Assembly (NCBI RefSeq): GCF_009720775.1
Contig: NZ_WNKW01000004.1
Span: forward strand, 124,001 to 188,000
DNA from: Pseudoduganella danionis
GTDB taxonomy: Bacteria; Pseudomonadota; Gammaproteobacteria; Burkholderiales; Burkholderiaceae_D
Direction of reading: 5' to 3'
Length of the DNA stretch: 64,000 nt
Each line of letters starts with the position of its first letter. The first letter of the stretch is position 1. The notes below the pieces were generated by a model that saw only the letters and a list, made by a program, of their open reading frames with translations, made no database searches and was not told the DNA's origin. This document shows positions 1 through 7,993 of the stretch, piece by piece. The translations under genes and the position numbers were made by a program.

Positions 1-506
1 TAGGTGCCACCGCCGGCTTCGACTACAACACCAAAACTGACGCAGGCTACAACTCGAAAAAGCGCATGCTGGTGGCCGGCCCTACCCTGATGCTGGACGT
101 GCCGGGCTTCCTCGATGTCAGCCTGCTGGCTCTGCGTGAAAGCAATGCACCGTACAACACCTTCAGCCACGTGCAGACCCCACGCTACACCTACAAGACC
201 CACGCCATGCTGACCGCAGCATGGGGCATTCCGTTCGAAGTGGCCGGCGTACCGCTGTCGTTCGAAGGCTTCGCCAACTACATCGGCACCAAGGGCAAGA
301 ACGAATTCGGTGGCGACACGGCGCGCGAAACCAATATCGACATGCAGATCATGTACGACATGAGCGCAGCCGTCAGCGCACCGAAGAACACCTTCAAGGT
401 CGGCGTCGAGTACCAGTACTGGAAAAACAAGTTTGGCAATCCGGACACCAACAACCCCGGTGCAACCGCCAAAACGCCTATGGTGCGTGCCGAGTACCAT
501 TTCTAA
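1..506 (+). CDS. Tsx-like nucleoside-specific outer-membrane channel, C-terminal part
   Basis: The gene runs in from before the window; its frame is open from base 3. The visible ~168 residues are amphipathic beta-strand-like stretches rich in Tyr, Phe and Gly, and end in Glu-Tyr-His-Phe, a terminal Phe as expected for barrel assembly by the BAM complex. The sequence resembles the OmpK/Tsx channel family, which lets nucleosides cross the outer membrane. The gene 56 bp downstream encodes a BMP-type binding protein, a family often specific for purine nucleosides, so a joint nucleoside-uptake role is a reasonable inference. The N-terminus and promoter lie outside the window. Confidence 0.75.
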   Translation, partial: GATAGFDYNTKTDAGYNSKKRMLVAGPTLMLDVPGFLDVSLLALRESNAPYNTFSHVQTPRYTYKTHAMLTAAWGIPFEVAGVPLSFEGFANYIGTKGKNEFGGDTARETNIDMQIMYDMSAAVSAPKNTFKVGVEYQYWKNKFGNPDTNNPGATAKTPMVRAEYHF

Positions 507-562
507 TGGCAACCTGAATTATCTGGCCCGATACACTGCTTAACTTTAAAGGAAACCGAATA

Positions 563-1639
563 ATGAAACGTCGCACTCTGCTCGCCCTGACCGCCTGCGC
601 TGCCGCCATCGGCCTGTCCGCCTCCGCCTTCGCCGCCGAACCGCTGAAAATCGGCTTCGTCTACGTCGGCCCGGTGGGCGACGCTGGCTGGACCTATGCC
701 CACGACCAGGGCCGTCTGGCCATGGAAAAGGAACTGGGCGCCAAAGTCAAAACCACCTTCGTCGAAAGCGTGCCGGAAGGCGCGGACGCGGAACGCGTGA
801 TCCGCAAGCTGGTTGCCGAAGGCAACAAGCTGATTTTCACCACCTCGTTCGGCTATATGAACCCGACCGAGAAAGTGGCCAAGTCGGCACCGGGCGTGGT
901 GTTCCTGCATGCTACCGGCTTCAAGTCGGGCAAAAACATGGGCACCTATGAAACCCGGTTGTATGAAGGTGCTTATCTGAACGGCGTCATCGCCGGCAAA
1001 ATGAGCAAGACCAAGACGCTGGGCTTCATCGCGTCCTTCCCTGTGCCTGAAGTAATCCGCAACATCAACGCCTTCACGCTGGGCGCGCAAAGCGTCAATC
1101 CGGCCATCAAAACCAAGGTGATCTGGGTCAATTCGTGGTACGACCCGGCCAAAGAACGCCAGGCTGCCGAAACGCTGGTGGCACAGGGCGCCGACATGAT
1201 GGCGCAGAACACCGACTCGCCGGCCACGCTGCAGGTCGCACAGGAAAAAGGCGTGTACGCCTTCGGCTGGGACTCGGACATGTCCAAGTTCGCGCCTAAA
1301 GCCCACCTGACGGCAGCCACCAATAACTGGGGTCCGTACTACACCGAAGCGGCCAAGGCTGTGCTGGCCGGTACCTGGAAAACCAGCGAAGTGCACGGCG
1401 GCATGAAGGAAGGCATGGTCAAGATGTCGGGCCTGAACGCCGTCGTACCAGCCGACGCGGCCAAGATCTTCGAAGAGAAGAAAGCGGCGCTGACAGCCGG
1501 TACCCTGAGCCCGTTCACGGGTCCGATCAAGGATCAATCGGGCACCGTGCGCTACGCTGCCGGTGTGGTGGTGCCGCTGAAAGACCTGCTGACGATGAAC
1601 TTCTACGTGCAAGGCGTGGAAGGCTCGATACCGAAGTAA
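563..1639 (+). CDS. BMP-family ABC transporter substrate-binding protein
   Basis: A 358-residue periplasmic binding protein. Residues 1-24 form a Sec signal peptide ending Ala-Phe-Ala-Ala. The mature part starts with a beta-strand motif (KIGFVYVGPVGDAGWT) typical of the BMP/Med/PnrA family, which delivers purine nucleosides or related compounds to an ABC importer. An AAAGGA Shine-Dalgarno sits upstream of the ATG. No lipobox Cys is seen, so it is probably soluble. The permease and ATPase genes are not in the window. It probably forms a transcription unit with the Tsx-like porin upstream. The substrate is inferred from family and context only. Confidence 0.85.
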   Translation: MKRRTLLALTACAAAIGLSASAFAAEPLKIGFVYVGPVGDAGWTYAHDQGRLAMEKELGAKVKTTFVESVPEGADAERVIRKLVAEGNKLIFTTSFGYMNPTEKVAKSAPGVVFLHATGFKSGKNMGTYETRLYEGAYLNGVIAGKMSKTKTLGFIASFPVPEVIRNINAFTLGAQSVNPAIKTKVIWVNSWYDPAKERQAAETLVAQGADMMAQNTDSPATLQVAQEKGVYAFGWDSDMSKFAPKAHLTAATNNWGPYYTEAAKAVLAGTWKTSEVHGGMKEGMVKMSGLNAVVPADAAKIFEEKKAALTAGTLSPFTGPIKDQSGTVRYAAGVVVPLKDLLTMNFYVQGVEGSIPK

Positions 1640-1646
1640 TCGCCCT

Positions 1647-1690
1647 GCAGGGTTGCCCGATAAATGGCTAAATTGGTCCGGCAACCCTGC
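1647..1690 (+). other. Inverted repeat after the BMP gene
   Basis: Two perfect 11-bp arms (GCAGGGTTGCC at 1647-1657 and its complement at 1680-1690) are separated by 22 nt, just after the stop codon. There is no U-tract, so this is more likely an mRNA 3' stabilising hairpin than a strong intrinsic terminator. A second short hairpin (8-bp arms, 1734-1741 and 1751-1758) follows. Confidence 0.5.
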
Positions 1691-1857
1691 AAATACAGCA
1701 ATTCTGCCGAAATGACACGGTTTCAGCATTTCGATGCGGCAGAGCAACACTGCCGCATTGCAGCACCGTCTTTCGTTGCTTAATTCCTCTGAACGTTGCA
1801 CAGTAGTGCTATCAGCCACGCGCCGGGCTCTAAAAAGCGGCGTTCAAAGGGGATACC

Positions 1858-2217
1858 ATGCAACCGCTTTTCCACGCCGCAGCCGCCACCGTGCTGGCCT
1901 GCAGCGCCACCCTGGCACTGGCCCAGCCCATTGCGCCGGCCACCAATCCTGTCAGCCTGACGGACGTGCTGCCCTACAAAGGCTCGCCCGATAAGGCACT
2001 GCTGCAGTACCGTGCTATGCAGCGTCTGAAAAAACGCTTCGATGAAGCCGATACTGACGGCAGCGGCAGCCTGAGCCGAGAAGAGGCCAGCCGAGCCGGC
2101 CTGCGCTTCGTCCAGCATAATTTCGAACACATCGACACGCGCCAGCGCGGCGATATCAGTTTCGACGACCTGAAAGCCTACGTCATACAGCGGCGCGAAG
2201 AGGCGCGTTCGCGCTAG
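1858..2217 (+). CDS. Secreted EF-hand calcium-binding protein
   Basis: A 119-residue protein with an N-terminal signal peptide ending near Ala-Leu-Ala-Gln (residues 20-23). One canonical EF-hand loop is visible at about residues 63-74 (DTDGSGSLSREE: Asp, Asp, Ser, Ser, Ser, Glu at positions 1, 3, 5, 7, 9, 12). A second loop near residues 94-105 (DTRQRGDISFDD) is degenerate, with Arg at position 3. The protein is therefore probably periplasmic and binds one Ca2+ well. Its role is unknown. It is flanked by the BMP gene and the nemR module with no sign of co-regulation. Confidence 0.7.
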   Translation: MQPLFHAAAATVLACSATLALAQPIAPATNPVSLTDVLPYKGSPDKALLQYRAMQRLKKRFDEADTDGSGSLSREEASRAGLRFVQHNFEHIDTRQRGDISFDDLKAYVIQRREEARSR

Positions 2218-2252
2218 CCGGACCTCGTGCGCGCAAGCGCATCAAAAATTTC

Positions 2253-2280
2253 TAGACGACTGGTCTAATTGTGCTATAGT
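2253..2280 (+). promoter_or_regulatory. NemR-type operator and promoter of nemR
   Basis: The 15-bp dyad TAGACGACTGGTCTA (2253-2267) has TAGAC/GTCTA arms and matches the general form of the E. coli NemR box (TAGACC-N4-GGTCTA). It overlaps a candidate -35 (TAGACG, 2253-2258), followed by a 16-bp spacer and a -10 TATAGT (2275-2280). The same 15-mer recurs before the next gene at 2971. Binding by the adjacent regulator is inference. Confidence 0.75.
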
Positions 2281-2287
2281 TCAGTCC

Positions 2288-2908
2288 ATGAAAGCCGAAT
2301 ACACCGACGTCCGCCAGCATATCCTCGATCAGGGCAAAGCCATCATCACGCGCAAAGGGTTCGCGGGCGTAGGCCTGAACGAAATCTTGACGGCCGCCGA
2401 CGTGCCCAAGGGTTCGTTCTACCACTACTTCAAATCCAAGGAGCTGTTCGGTGAAGCCATGCTGGCCGATTACGTGCAGCAGTACCGCATCGAAATGGAT
2501 AGCCTGCTGGGCCAGAGCAGTAAAACGGCGGCACAGGGACTGATGGATTACTGGGCGAGCTGGTTCAGCGACAGCAGCGAACACAGCGACGGTTGCCGCT
2601 GTCTGGTGGTGAAACTCAGCAGCGAAGTGGCCGATATGTCCGAGCCCATGCGCACGGCCTTGCGCGACGGCACCAGCCGCATCATCGAACGCCTGACCCG
2701 TACCATCGAGCAAGGCATGGCCGATGGTTCGCTGGCCCATGTGGCCGATCCGGCCCGCATGGCGCAAACGCTGTACCAGATGTGGCTGGGCGCCGCCATG
2801 CTGACCAAGCTGCGGCGCGAACCCAGCGCCCTGCAGTCGGCCTGGCTCAGCACCATGGAATTATTGCAGTTACCGCCAGCGCCGCCGCCAGTGCCGGCAG
2901 CAAACTGA
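2288..2908 (+). CDS. nemR: TetR-family redox-sensing repressor NemR
   Basis: A 206-residue TetR regulator. The N-terminal helix-turn-helix spans about residues 8-55 and includes the PKGSFYHYFKSK recognition region. By eye it aligns along its whole length with E. coli NemR. Cys105 (in GCRCLVVKLSSEV) and Lys174 (in WLGAAMLTK) fall where E. coli has Cys106 and Lys175, the pair that forms a reversible link on reaction with HOCl or other electrophiles. It therefore probably derepresses in response to reactive chlorine, quinones or aldehydes. Its likely targets are itself and yqhD, since both are preceded by the same operator. The start has no visible Shine-Dalgarno, and the predicted transcription start falls at or next to the ATG. 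The C-terminus carries a short Pro-rich tail. Confidence 0.88.
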   Translation: MKAEYTDVRQHILDQGKAIITRKGFAGVGLNEILTAADVPKGSFYHYFKSKELFGEAMLADYVQQYRIEMDSLLGQSSKTAAQGLMDYWASWFSDSSEHSDGCRCLVVKLSSEVADMSEPMRTALRDGTSRIIERLTRTIEQGMADGSLAHVADPARMAQTLYQMWLGAAMLTKLRREPSALQSAWLSTMELLQLPPAPPPVPAAN

Positions 2909-2930
2909 AACGGGCAACAGCATCACGCAA

Positions 2931-2959
2931 CGCGAGTGTGCAAGTACTCGCGTTTTTTT
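2931..2959 (+). terminator. Intrinsic terminator after nemR
   Basis: CGCGAGT (2931-2937) pairs with ACTCGCG (2946-2952) and is followed by seven T residues. It separates nemR from yqhD, which has its own operator and promoter just downstream. Confidence 0.85.
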
Positions 2960-2987
2960 GAATCGCACACTAGACGACTGGTCTAAT
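2958..2987 (+). promoter_or_regulatory. Second NemR-type operator, promoter of yqhD
   Basis: The dyad TAGACGACTGGTCTA at 2971-2985 is identical to the one before nemR; the match extends to 18 bp (2970-2987). A plausible promoter is TTGAAT (2958-2963), 18 bp, TCTAAT (2982-2987), placing the operator between and over the promoter elements. The GAGGAAG ribosome site of yqhD follows at once. Confidence 0.7.
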
Positions 2988-3003
2988 ACATGAGGAAGCT
3001 CAC

Positions 3004-4161
3004 ATGAAAAACTTCGAATTCCACAACCCCACCCGCATCGTGTTCGGCGCCGAGACCGTAGGCCGGCTCGACCAGTTGATCCCGGCCCAGGCCCGCGTAC
3101 TGATTCTGTACGGCGGCGCCAGTGCCGAAAAAACCGGCACACTGGCCGAAGTACGGCAGGCGCTGGGTCAGCGCAGCGTGCAGGAATTCGGCGGCATAGA
3201 ACCCAACCCGAGCTACGAAACGCTGATGCGTGCGGTCCAGCTGGTGCGGGCGGAACAGCTCGACTTTCTGCTGGCCGTGGGCGGCGGTTCCGTCATCGAC
3301 GGCACGAAATTCGTCGCCGCCGCCGCGCTGTACGACGGCGAGCCCTGGGAGATTGCCGAACAGGGCGGCGCCAATATCAAGCAAGCCCTGCCGATCGGTA
3401 CGGTACTCACGCTGCCCGCCACCGGCTCGGAAATGAATAGCGGCGCCGTGGTCACGCGCAAAGCCACGCAGGCCAAGCTGCCGTTCCGCAATGCGCTGCT
3501 GTATCCGCGCTTTTCCGTGCTCGACCCGAGCAAGACTTTCACCCTGCCCGCCAAGCAGATCGCCAACGGACTGGTGGACGCCTATGTGCACACCATCGAG
3601 CAATACCTGACCTATCCCGTACAGGCCCATGTACAGGACCGCTTTGCCGAAGGTCTGTTGCAGACCCTGATCGAGATCGCCCCCCAGGCCGTCGCCACGC
3701 CGGACGATTACGCCACCCGCGCCAATCTGATGTGGACCGCCACGCTGGCCCTCAACGGCCTGATCGGCGCCGGCGTGCCGCAGGACTGGGCCACCCACAT
3801 GATAGGCCACGAGCTGACGGCGCTGTACGACATCGACCACGCGCGCACTCTGGCGCTGGTGCTGCCCGCCCTGCTCGACGTACAGCGCGACAGCAAGCGC
3901 GCCAAGCTGCTGCAATACGCCGCACGGGTATGGGATATCCGCAGCGGCAGCGAAGACGAGCGCATCACGGCCGCCATCGCCAGCACCCGCAACTTCTTTG
4001 AAGGACTAGGCATCCCTACCCGTCTATCGGCCTATGGCCTGGGACAGGACGCCGTGGAAGCCGTGCTGCGCCAGCTACAGGCACACGGCATGACCGCACT
4101 GGGCGAACACCGCGACATCGACCTCGCGCGTAGCCGCCGCATTCTGGAGGCGGCCCTGTAA
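3004..4161 (+). CDS. yqhD: NADPH-dependent aldehyde reductase YqhD (Fe/Zn alcohol dehydrogenase)
   Basis: A 385-residue group III metal-dependent alcohol dehydrogenase that aligns nearly end to end with E. coli YqhD (387 residues). The dinucleotide-binding stretch GGGSVIDGTKF is at residues 93-103. The four metal ligands are present as Asp192, His196, His265 and His279, exactly two less than the E. coli numbering. YqhD reduces short-chain and lipid-peroxidation aldehydes, glyoxal and methylglyoxal with NADPH in the cytoplasm. In E. coli the gene is controlled by YqhC; here it lies behind a NemR-type operator and next to nemR. A DJ-1/PfpI gene follows after 46 bp, probably in the same transcript. 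Confidence 0.93.
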   Translation: MKNFEFHNPTRIVFGAETVGRLDQLIPAQARVLILYGGASAEKTGTLAEVRQALGQRSVQEFGGIEPNPSYETLMRAVQLVRAEQLDFLLAVGGGSVIDGTKFVAAAALYDGEPWEIAEQGGANIKQALPIGTVLTLPATGSEMNSGAVVTRKATQAKLPFRNALLYPRFSVLDPSKTFTLPAKQIANGLVDAYVHTIEQYLTYPVQAHVQDRFAEGLLQTLIEIAPQAVATPDDYATRANLMWTATLALNGLIGAGVPQDWATHMIGHELTALYDIDHARTLALVLPALLDVQRDSKRAKLLQYAARVWDIRSGSEDERITAAIASTRNFFEGLGIPTRLSAYGLGQDAVEAVLRQLQAHGMTALGEHRDIDLARSRRILEAAL

Positions 4162-4207
4162 TTGGCAGGCCGCCCTATCAACCCGCACTACTTGTAAAGG
4201 AAACGAC

Positions 4208-4885
4208 ATGAACATTCTGATGGTACTCACCTCGCACGACCAGCTGGGCAACACGGGCAAGAAAACCGGCTTCTGGCTGGAAGAATTCGCCGCCCCCTAC
4301 TACGCGCTGAAAGCGGCCGGCGCCCACATCACGCTGGCCTCGCCGCTGGGCGGCCAGCCACCGCTGGACCCGAAGAGCGATGCACCAGAATCGCAGACGG
4401 AAGCCACGCGCCGCTTCAAGGAAGACGCGCAGGCACAGGCGCTGCTGGCCAGCACTGCCAAGCTGGCCGACATGCAGGTGGCCGATTTCGACGCCGTGTT
4501 CTATCCGGGCGGCCACGGCCCGCTGTGGGATCTGGCCGAAGACCGCGCGTCCATCAAGCTGATCGAAGCCATGCTGGCCGCCGGCAAACCGGTAGGCGCC
4601 GTGTGCCATGCACCGGGCGTGCTGCGCCATGTTAAGGCGGCCGATGGCACGCCGCTGGTGCGCGGCAAGAAAGTCACGGGCTTCACCAACACGGAAGAAG
4701 ACGCCGTGGGCCTGACCGATGTGGTGCCCTTCCTGGTCGAAGACATGCTCAAGCAGCATGGTGCCGACTACTCGAAAATCGGCGACTGGCAATCCTATGT
4801 CGTCACGGACGGCCTGCTGGTCACGGGGCAGAATCCGGCATCGTCGGAAGATGCTGCGGCCGCGCTGCTCAAGCTGCTGGCCTAA
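4208..4885 (+). CDS. DJ-1/PfpI (Hsp31-like) class I glutamine amidotransferase domain protein
   Basis: A 225-residue protein with the DJ-1/PfpI fold. The nucleophile elbow AVCHAP places the catalytic Cys at residue 133 and the His next to it at 134. The acidic partner is probably Glu25 or Glu26 in GFWLEEFAAPYY, and YPGGHGPLWDL (99-109) is the conserved loop. Members of this group act as glyoxalase III-like or deglycase/chaperone proteins; the biochemical role varies within the family. An AAAGGAAA ribosome site precedes the ATG. Its position after nemR and yqhD supports detoxification of glyoxals or other carbonyls. Confidence 0.85.
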   Translation: MNILMVLTSHDQLGNTGKKTGFWLEEFAAPYYALKAAGAHITLASPLGGQPPLDPKSDAPESQTEATRRFKEDAQAQALLASTAKLADMQVADFDAVFYPGGHGPLWDLAEDRASIKLIEAMLAAGKPVGAVCHAPGVLRHVKAADGTPLVRGKKVTGFTNTEEDAVGLTDVVPFLVEDMLKQHGADYSKIGDWQSYVVTDGLLVTGQNPASSEDAAAALLKLLA

Positions 4886-4937
4886 ACGGGACCGGCTTCA
4901 GCAGCCATTCTGATTTAGGGTCATAATCCGGTTCCAC

Positions 4938-4992
4938 GGTCTGCGTAGCGCAGACCGGCAGCGGCGATCAGCAGCACACTGCCGATCGCCGC
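4938..4992 (+). other. Two successive hairpins before the MFS gene
   Basis: GGTCTGCG (4938-4945) pairs with CGCAGACC (4949-4956) over a 3-nt loop. GCGGCGATC (4961-4969) pairs with GATCGCCGC (4984-4992). They fill the leader between the DJ-1 gene and the MFS start at 5012 and have no U-tract. They could be a read-through-limiting structure or an mRNA leader element; function is unknown. Confidence 0.4.
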
Positions 4993-5011
4993 ACTCATAG
5001 CCCCGATTCCT

Positions 5012-6265
5012 ATGTCCCAGAACAGCACGCCCGCGGCCAAACATCAGGCCTTTGAAGCTTTAAAAATCCCCAGTTTTCCCATCTTTGTCGCCACCTTCGT
5101 ATTGACCATGATGGCCGATAACGTCGAGCACGTTATCAGCTACTGGGTGGCCTTCGAAAAATTCCAGTCGCCCACACTGGGCGGCTTTGCCGTGATCTCG
5201 CACTGGCTGCCCTATCTGCTGTTCTCGGTGGGCGTAGGTGCGCTGAATGACCGCTACGATTCGCGCCGCCTGATACAGATAGGCGGCGCGCTGTTTGCGC
5301 TGGTTTCGCTGGGCTGGGGCTATTTCTTCATCACCGATAGCCTGACCATACCGGCAGCCATGATCCTGCTGGCGCTGCACGGGCTGGCCGGTGTGTTCTG
5401 GATGACCTCGAGCCAGGTGCTGCTGTACGACATCGTCGGTGTCGACAAGCTGGCCAGCGCCGTGCGCCTGAATTCGACGGCGCGCTATTTCGGCGTGCTG
5501 GTAGGACCGGGCGTAGGCAGCCTGATCATGTCGACGCTGGGGCCCTCCAAAGGCATACTGCTAAATGCCGCGCTATATCTGCCGCTGCTGATCTGGCTGA
5601 TACGGGCACCGGCACCGCATCGGGGCAAACGCCTCGAACAATCGGCCGCACGCCGCGTGAACGGTCTGGCCGATATCTGGCAGACCATCGTCGCCGTGAA
5701 AAAAGTCCCCACGCTGGGCGTGATGATTCTGCTGTCCGGTGCAGCCTCCTTCTTTGTCGGCAACAGCTATCAGGCCCAGATGCCGGGCTTTGCCAGCGCG
5801 CTGGGCGGCATCTCGCCGGGCGTGGCCTATTCCATGCTGCTGGCCGCCGATGCGGCTGGCGCCCTGTTCGCCGGCATTACGCTGGAAGCCGGCTTCCGCT
5901 TCACGCGGGTCACACCGACAGCGGCCATGGGCTTTGCCATCGCATGGGCCGTGTCGCTGGGCAGCTTCGCCATGACGCACAACTATGTGGTGGCACTGGT
6001 CTGCCTGTTTGCGGCAGGCTTCTGCGAACTGTCCTTCAGCAGCATGAACCAGACCATCGTGCAGATGAAAGCGCCGGACGCGATACGCGGCAAGGTACTC
6101 GGTCTGTTCGGCATGTCCTCCTCCGGCCTGCGCCTGTTCAGCGGGATTTTCGTCGGCCTGATCGGCAGCAAGGTCGGCATCCACTGGTCCATGCTGGGCG
6201 CTACCGTGGTATTCGTCTGCGTGACGCTGGGCCTGCTCTACCTGAACCGCGAGAACAAAGTCTGA
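5012..6265 (+). CDS. MFS transporter, 12-TM exporter type
   Basis: A 417-residue integral membrane protein with about 12 hydrophobic segments in two halves separated by a basic cytosolic loop near residues 197-220. The motif ALNDRYDSRR (about 74-83) is a variant of MFS motif A after TM2. The protein resembles the MFS_3/EntS-like exporter branch. No specific substrate can be read from the sequence. No strong Shine-Dalgarno is visible before the ATG. The gene ends the conserved chromosomal stretch to the left of the tRNA-Arg island. Confidence 0.75.
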   Translation: MSQNSTPAAKHQAFEALKIPSFPIFVATFVLTMMADNVEHVISYWVAFEKFQSPTLGGFAVISHWLPYLLFSVGVGALNDRYDSRRLIQIGGALFALVSLGWGYFFITDSLTIPAAMILLALHGLAGVFWMTSSQVLLYDIVGVDKLASAVRLNSTARYFGVLVGPGVGSLIMSTLGPSKGILLNAALYLPLLIWLIRAPAPHRGKRLEQSAARRVNGLADIWQTIVAVKKVPTLGVMILLSGAASFFVGNSYQAQMPGFASALGGISPGVAYSMLLAADAAGALFAGITLEAGFRFTRVTPTAAMGFAIAWAVSLGSFAMTHNYVVALVCLFAAGFCELSFSSMNQTIVQMKAPDAIRGKVLGLFGMSSSGLRLFSGIFVGLIGSKVGIHWSMLGATVVFVCVTLGLLYLNRENKV

Positions 6266-6307
6266 GGCCGGCTGCCCGGATAGCAGGTCTGACCCACCCT
6301 GCGATTT

Positions 6308-6321
6308 TTGACGCAAGTCAA
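6308..6321. promoter_or_regulatory. FNR/Anr-like palindrome
   Basis: TTGACGCAAGTCAA is a perfect dyad (longer arms TTTTGAC/GTCAAAA, 6306-6323) and matches the FNR/Anr half-site layout TTGAN-N4-NTCAA. It lies between the MFS stop and the left island boundary, with no intact gene start next to it. The rest of 6266-6541 holds no recognisable gene. Confidence 0.4.
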
Positions 6322-6541
6322 AATATTGGCGGCGCAAATTGACGGCGGGGATGGAATCTGGCTGGACGGAAAATAATTCATTTGTGAGGTATCGAATGCT
6401 GCGAAGCAGCATCGAATTGCCAGCTAGCGGCAACGGAATCCGTCATCAGCAAGCTCACTGCCGGCTGGCATCAGCGCCGTCGAATAGCCGTACGAACACT
6501 CGCTAGCCATGCGCTAAGTATTTGAAATGATGGGGATTTTC

Positions 6542-6589
6542 TGGTGCGGCTGGCGGGGATCGAACCCACGACCCTTGGCTTCGGAGGCC
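6542..6589 (-). repeat. Left attachment repeat: displaced 3' end of tRNA-Arg
   Basis: 48 bp matching the 3' part of the intact tRNA-Arg at 12124-12171 with four mismatches, all in the T-arm. The last 21 bp (6569-6589, anticodon arm and variable region) are identical to 12151-12171. The D-arm and 5' acceptor strand are missing, so this is not a tRNA gene. It is the left att site of the integrated element. Confidence 0.88.
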
Positions 6590-7059
6590 TAGCGTCTATT
6601 GAGAAAAAGTGGCTTAGTTCACCGTAACTCCTTGAGTTTTCATCATATTCCAAAGCTGCGAAGTGAGCAAGTTGAGGAAGCAATGGGAAGAAAATCGGCG
6701 ATTTTCTTTCCCAAAAACTTTCCCAAGAATTTGACCAACTAGCCCACGTTGAACCTTCATTCGCATGCGCTCCTTTCTCCGAAAAACATCGTTAGCAAAT
6801 GACTTCGTTTAGCTATCCATGACGTCTTGCACGACAAAATAGGGCAACTACCCGACATCTCCGGACGACATATGCAACTGTGGAGTGTTTGGTCGACGTC
6901 GTTCCAAAAAGCTTCCTTTCTGAGCGGCCTGCAATGCAGTGAGTTACATGGCCCACAATGCCCGTCACTAGCCAACGCCCTTCCCTGAACCCATTATGCT
7001 TAGACACTTGGGCAGCTCCCCCCGCCTCCTATCAAACACTTCAATCCCATACTGATGGA
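6590..7059. other. Left end of the island, no recognisable gene
   Basis: About 470 bp between the left att core and the first remnant. Short open frames occur on both strands but none has a convincing start, domain or composition. The only structured item is the tandem CTTTCCCAA repeat at 6706-6726. Confidence 0.6.
6706..6726 (+). repeat. Tandem CTTTCCCAA repeat, left copy
   Basis: Two CTTTCCCAA units separated by AAA. The same 21 bp occurs, in the same orientation, at 12048-12068 near the other end of the element. The position inside both ends suggests integrase arm-type binding sites; this is inference. Confidence 0.65.
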
Positions 7060-7335
7060 ATGGCGGTTTATCTATATGGGTACGAGTCCTTGCTGGTAGG
7101 CCGCAAGGTCAAGGTGCTGTTGAAGGATGTAGATAGGGTGCGCTGGCGTCAGGACCTGCAAGAAGACCGCAACCGCCTTGCCACGTTACTCTCAGCCGCA
7201 GAACAAATATCGGCGGACCGCGATGCCAAGCTCGCGGCACTACGCAAGCTGATTGGCGACAAGGCCACTCAGCCTATCAATACGGGCAACAAGAAAGTCA
7301 TCATCTTCACCGCCTTCGCCGACACAGCGACGTAG
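7060..7335 (+). pseudogene. Fragment of an SNF2-type helicase
   Basis: About 90 residues readable from an ATG at 7060 (the frame is open further left without homology that I recognise). The stretch DVDRVRWRQDLQEDR and the closing NKKVIIFTAFADTA look like the linker and the start of the helicase C-terminal domain of the large helicases found next to DUF4391 genes. A helicase of this type is usually several hundred residues longer on both sides. The frame stops right after the ADTA motif, where a deletion has joined it to the DUF4391 sequence. Not functional as a helicase. Confidence 0.65.
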
Positions 7336-7964
7336 CCGCCCTGAAGCCCACCAACATAGGCGTTCCGTCGTTCCGGGACAGCGAGCGCGAGTATCTGGAA
7401 GTGGCCGTACTCACGGTACAGTTCCGACCTAACGCCAAAGTGCCCCGACTGCTTGAACTCATCCACAGAGCGATTCCATACCCGTTGCTACTGGTTGCGT
7501 CGTTTCATGATGAGGGAAAGGCGTCCTTGAGCGTTTCTGTCGCCCATAAGCGCTTCAATCAGGGCGAAGCAGGCAAGTTTGTGTTAGATGAGATACTAAC
7601 TACCTCCGCCATTGAGCTAGATGCTCTACCTTCCGCAAGCGCGCAATGCTTTATGGCTGCGATGAGCTTATCGAACCAGCCCAATAAAGACCTGTATGCC
7701 CTGTATCAAGGTTGGGCGGACTGCATCATTGGCTTAGCGATTGCTGGGATAGTTGGGCGATTTGTACTGCCCGCTTCGCCTGAACAGACAAAGGAGATGC
7801 GAACATTCATGCAAAACCGCGCGCTCCTGCTGAGCGAGTTATCTAACTTACGCAGTCAAGCCATCAAAGAAAAGCAGATGAACCGCCTCGTCGTATTAAA
7901 TCTATCTATCAAGCGGTTGGAATCCCAACTTGTCGCTAATCAATCCGTACTGTTTGCCCCATAA
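7332..7964 (+). pseudogene. DUF4391 protein, 5'-truncated
   Basis: The recognisable DUF4391-like sequence begins abruptly at VAALKPTNIGVPSFRDSE (from 7332), directly at the helicase junction and in another frame, so the normal N-terminus appears to have been deleted. A GTG at 7401 could start a 187-residue product. The C-terminal part (KEKQMNRLVVLNLSIKRLE) is helical. DUF4391 genes usually sit between a helicase gene and a type III-like methyltransferase gene, which is the order kept here. Function of the family is not known to me. Confidence 0.6.
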
Positions 7965-7993
7965 TCAGAACCCATTTATTTGAAGAACACGAC

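Noticed and set aside
6471..6683. 70-codon minus-strand frame across the left att site
   Set aside because: It reads through the tRNA-derived repeat and has no domain or ribosome site; chance frame.
6757..7007. Short Cys-rich minus-strand frames at the left end of the island
   Set aside because: Two overlapping frames of similar length with no start signal and no pattern beyond scattered Cys; not supported as genes.
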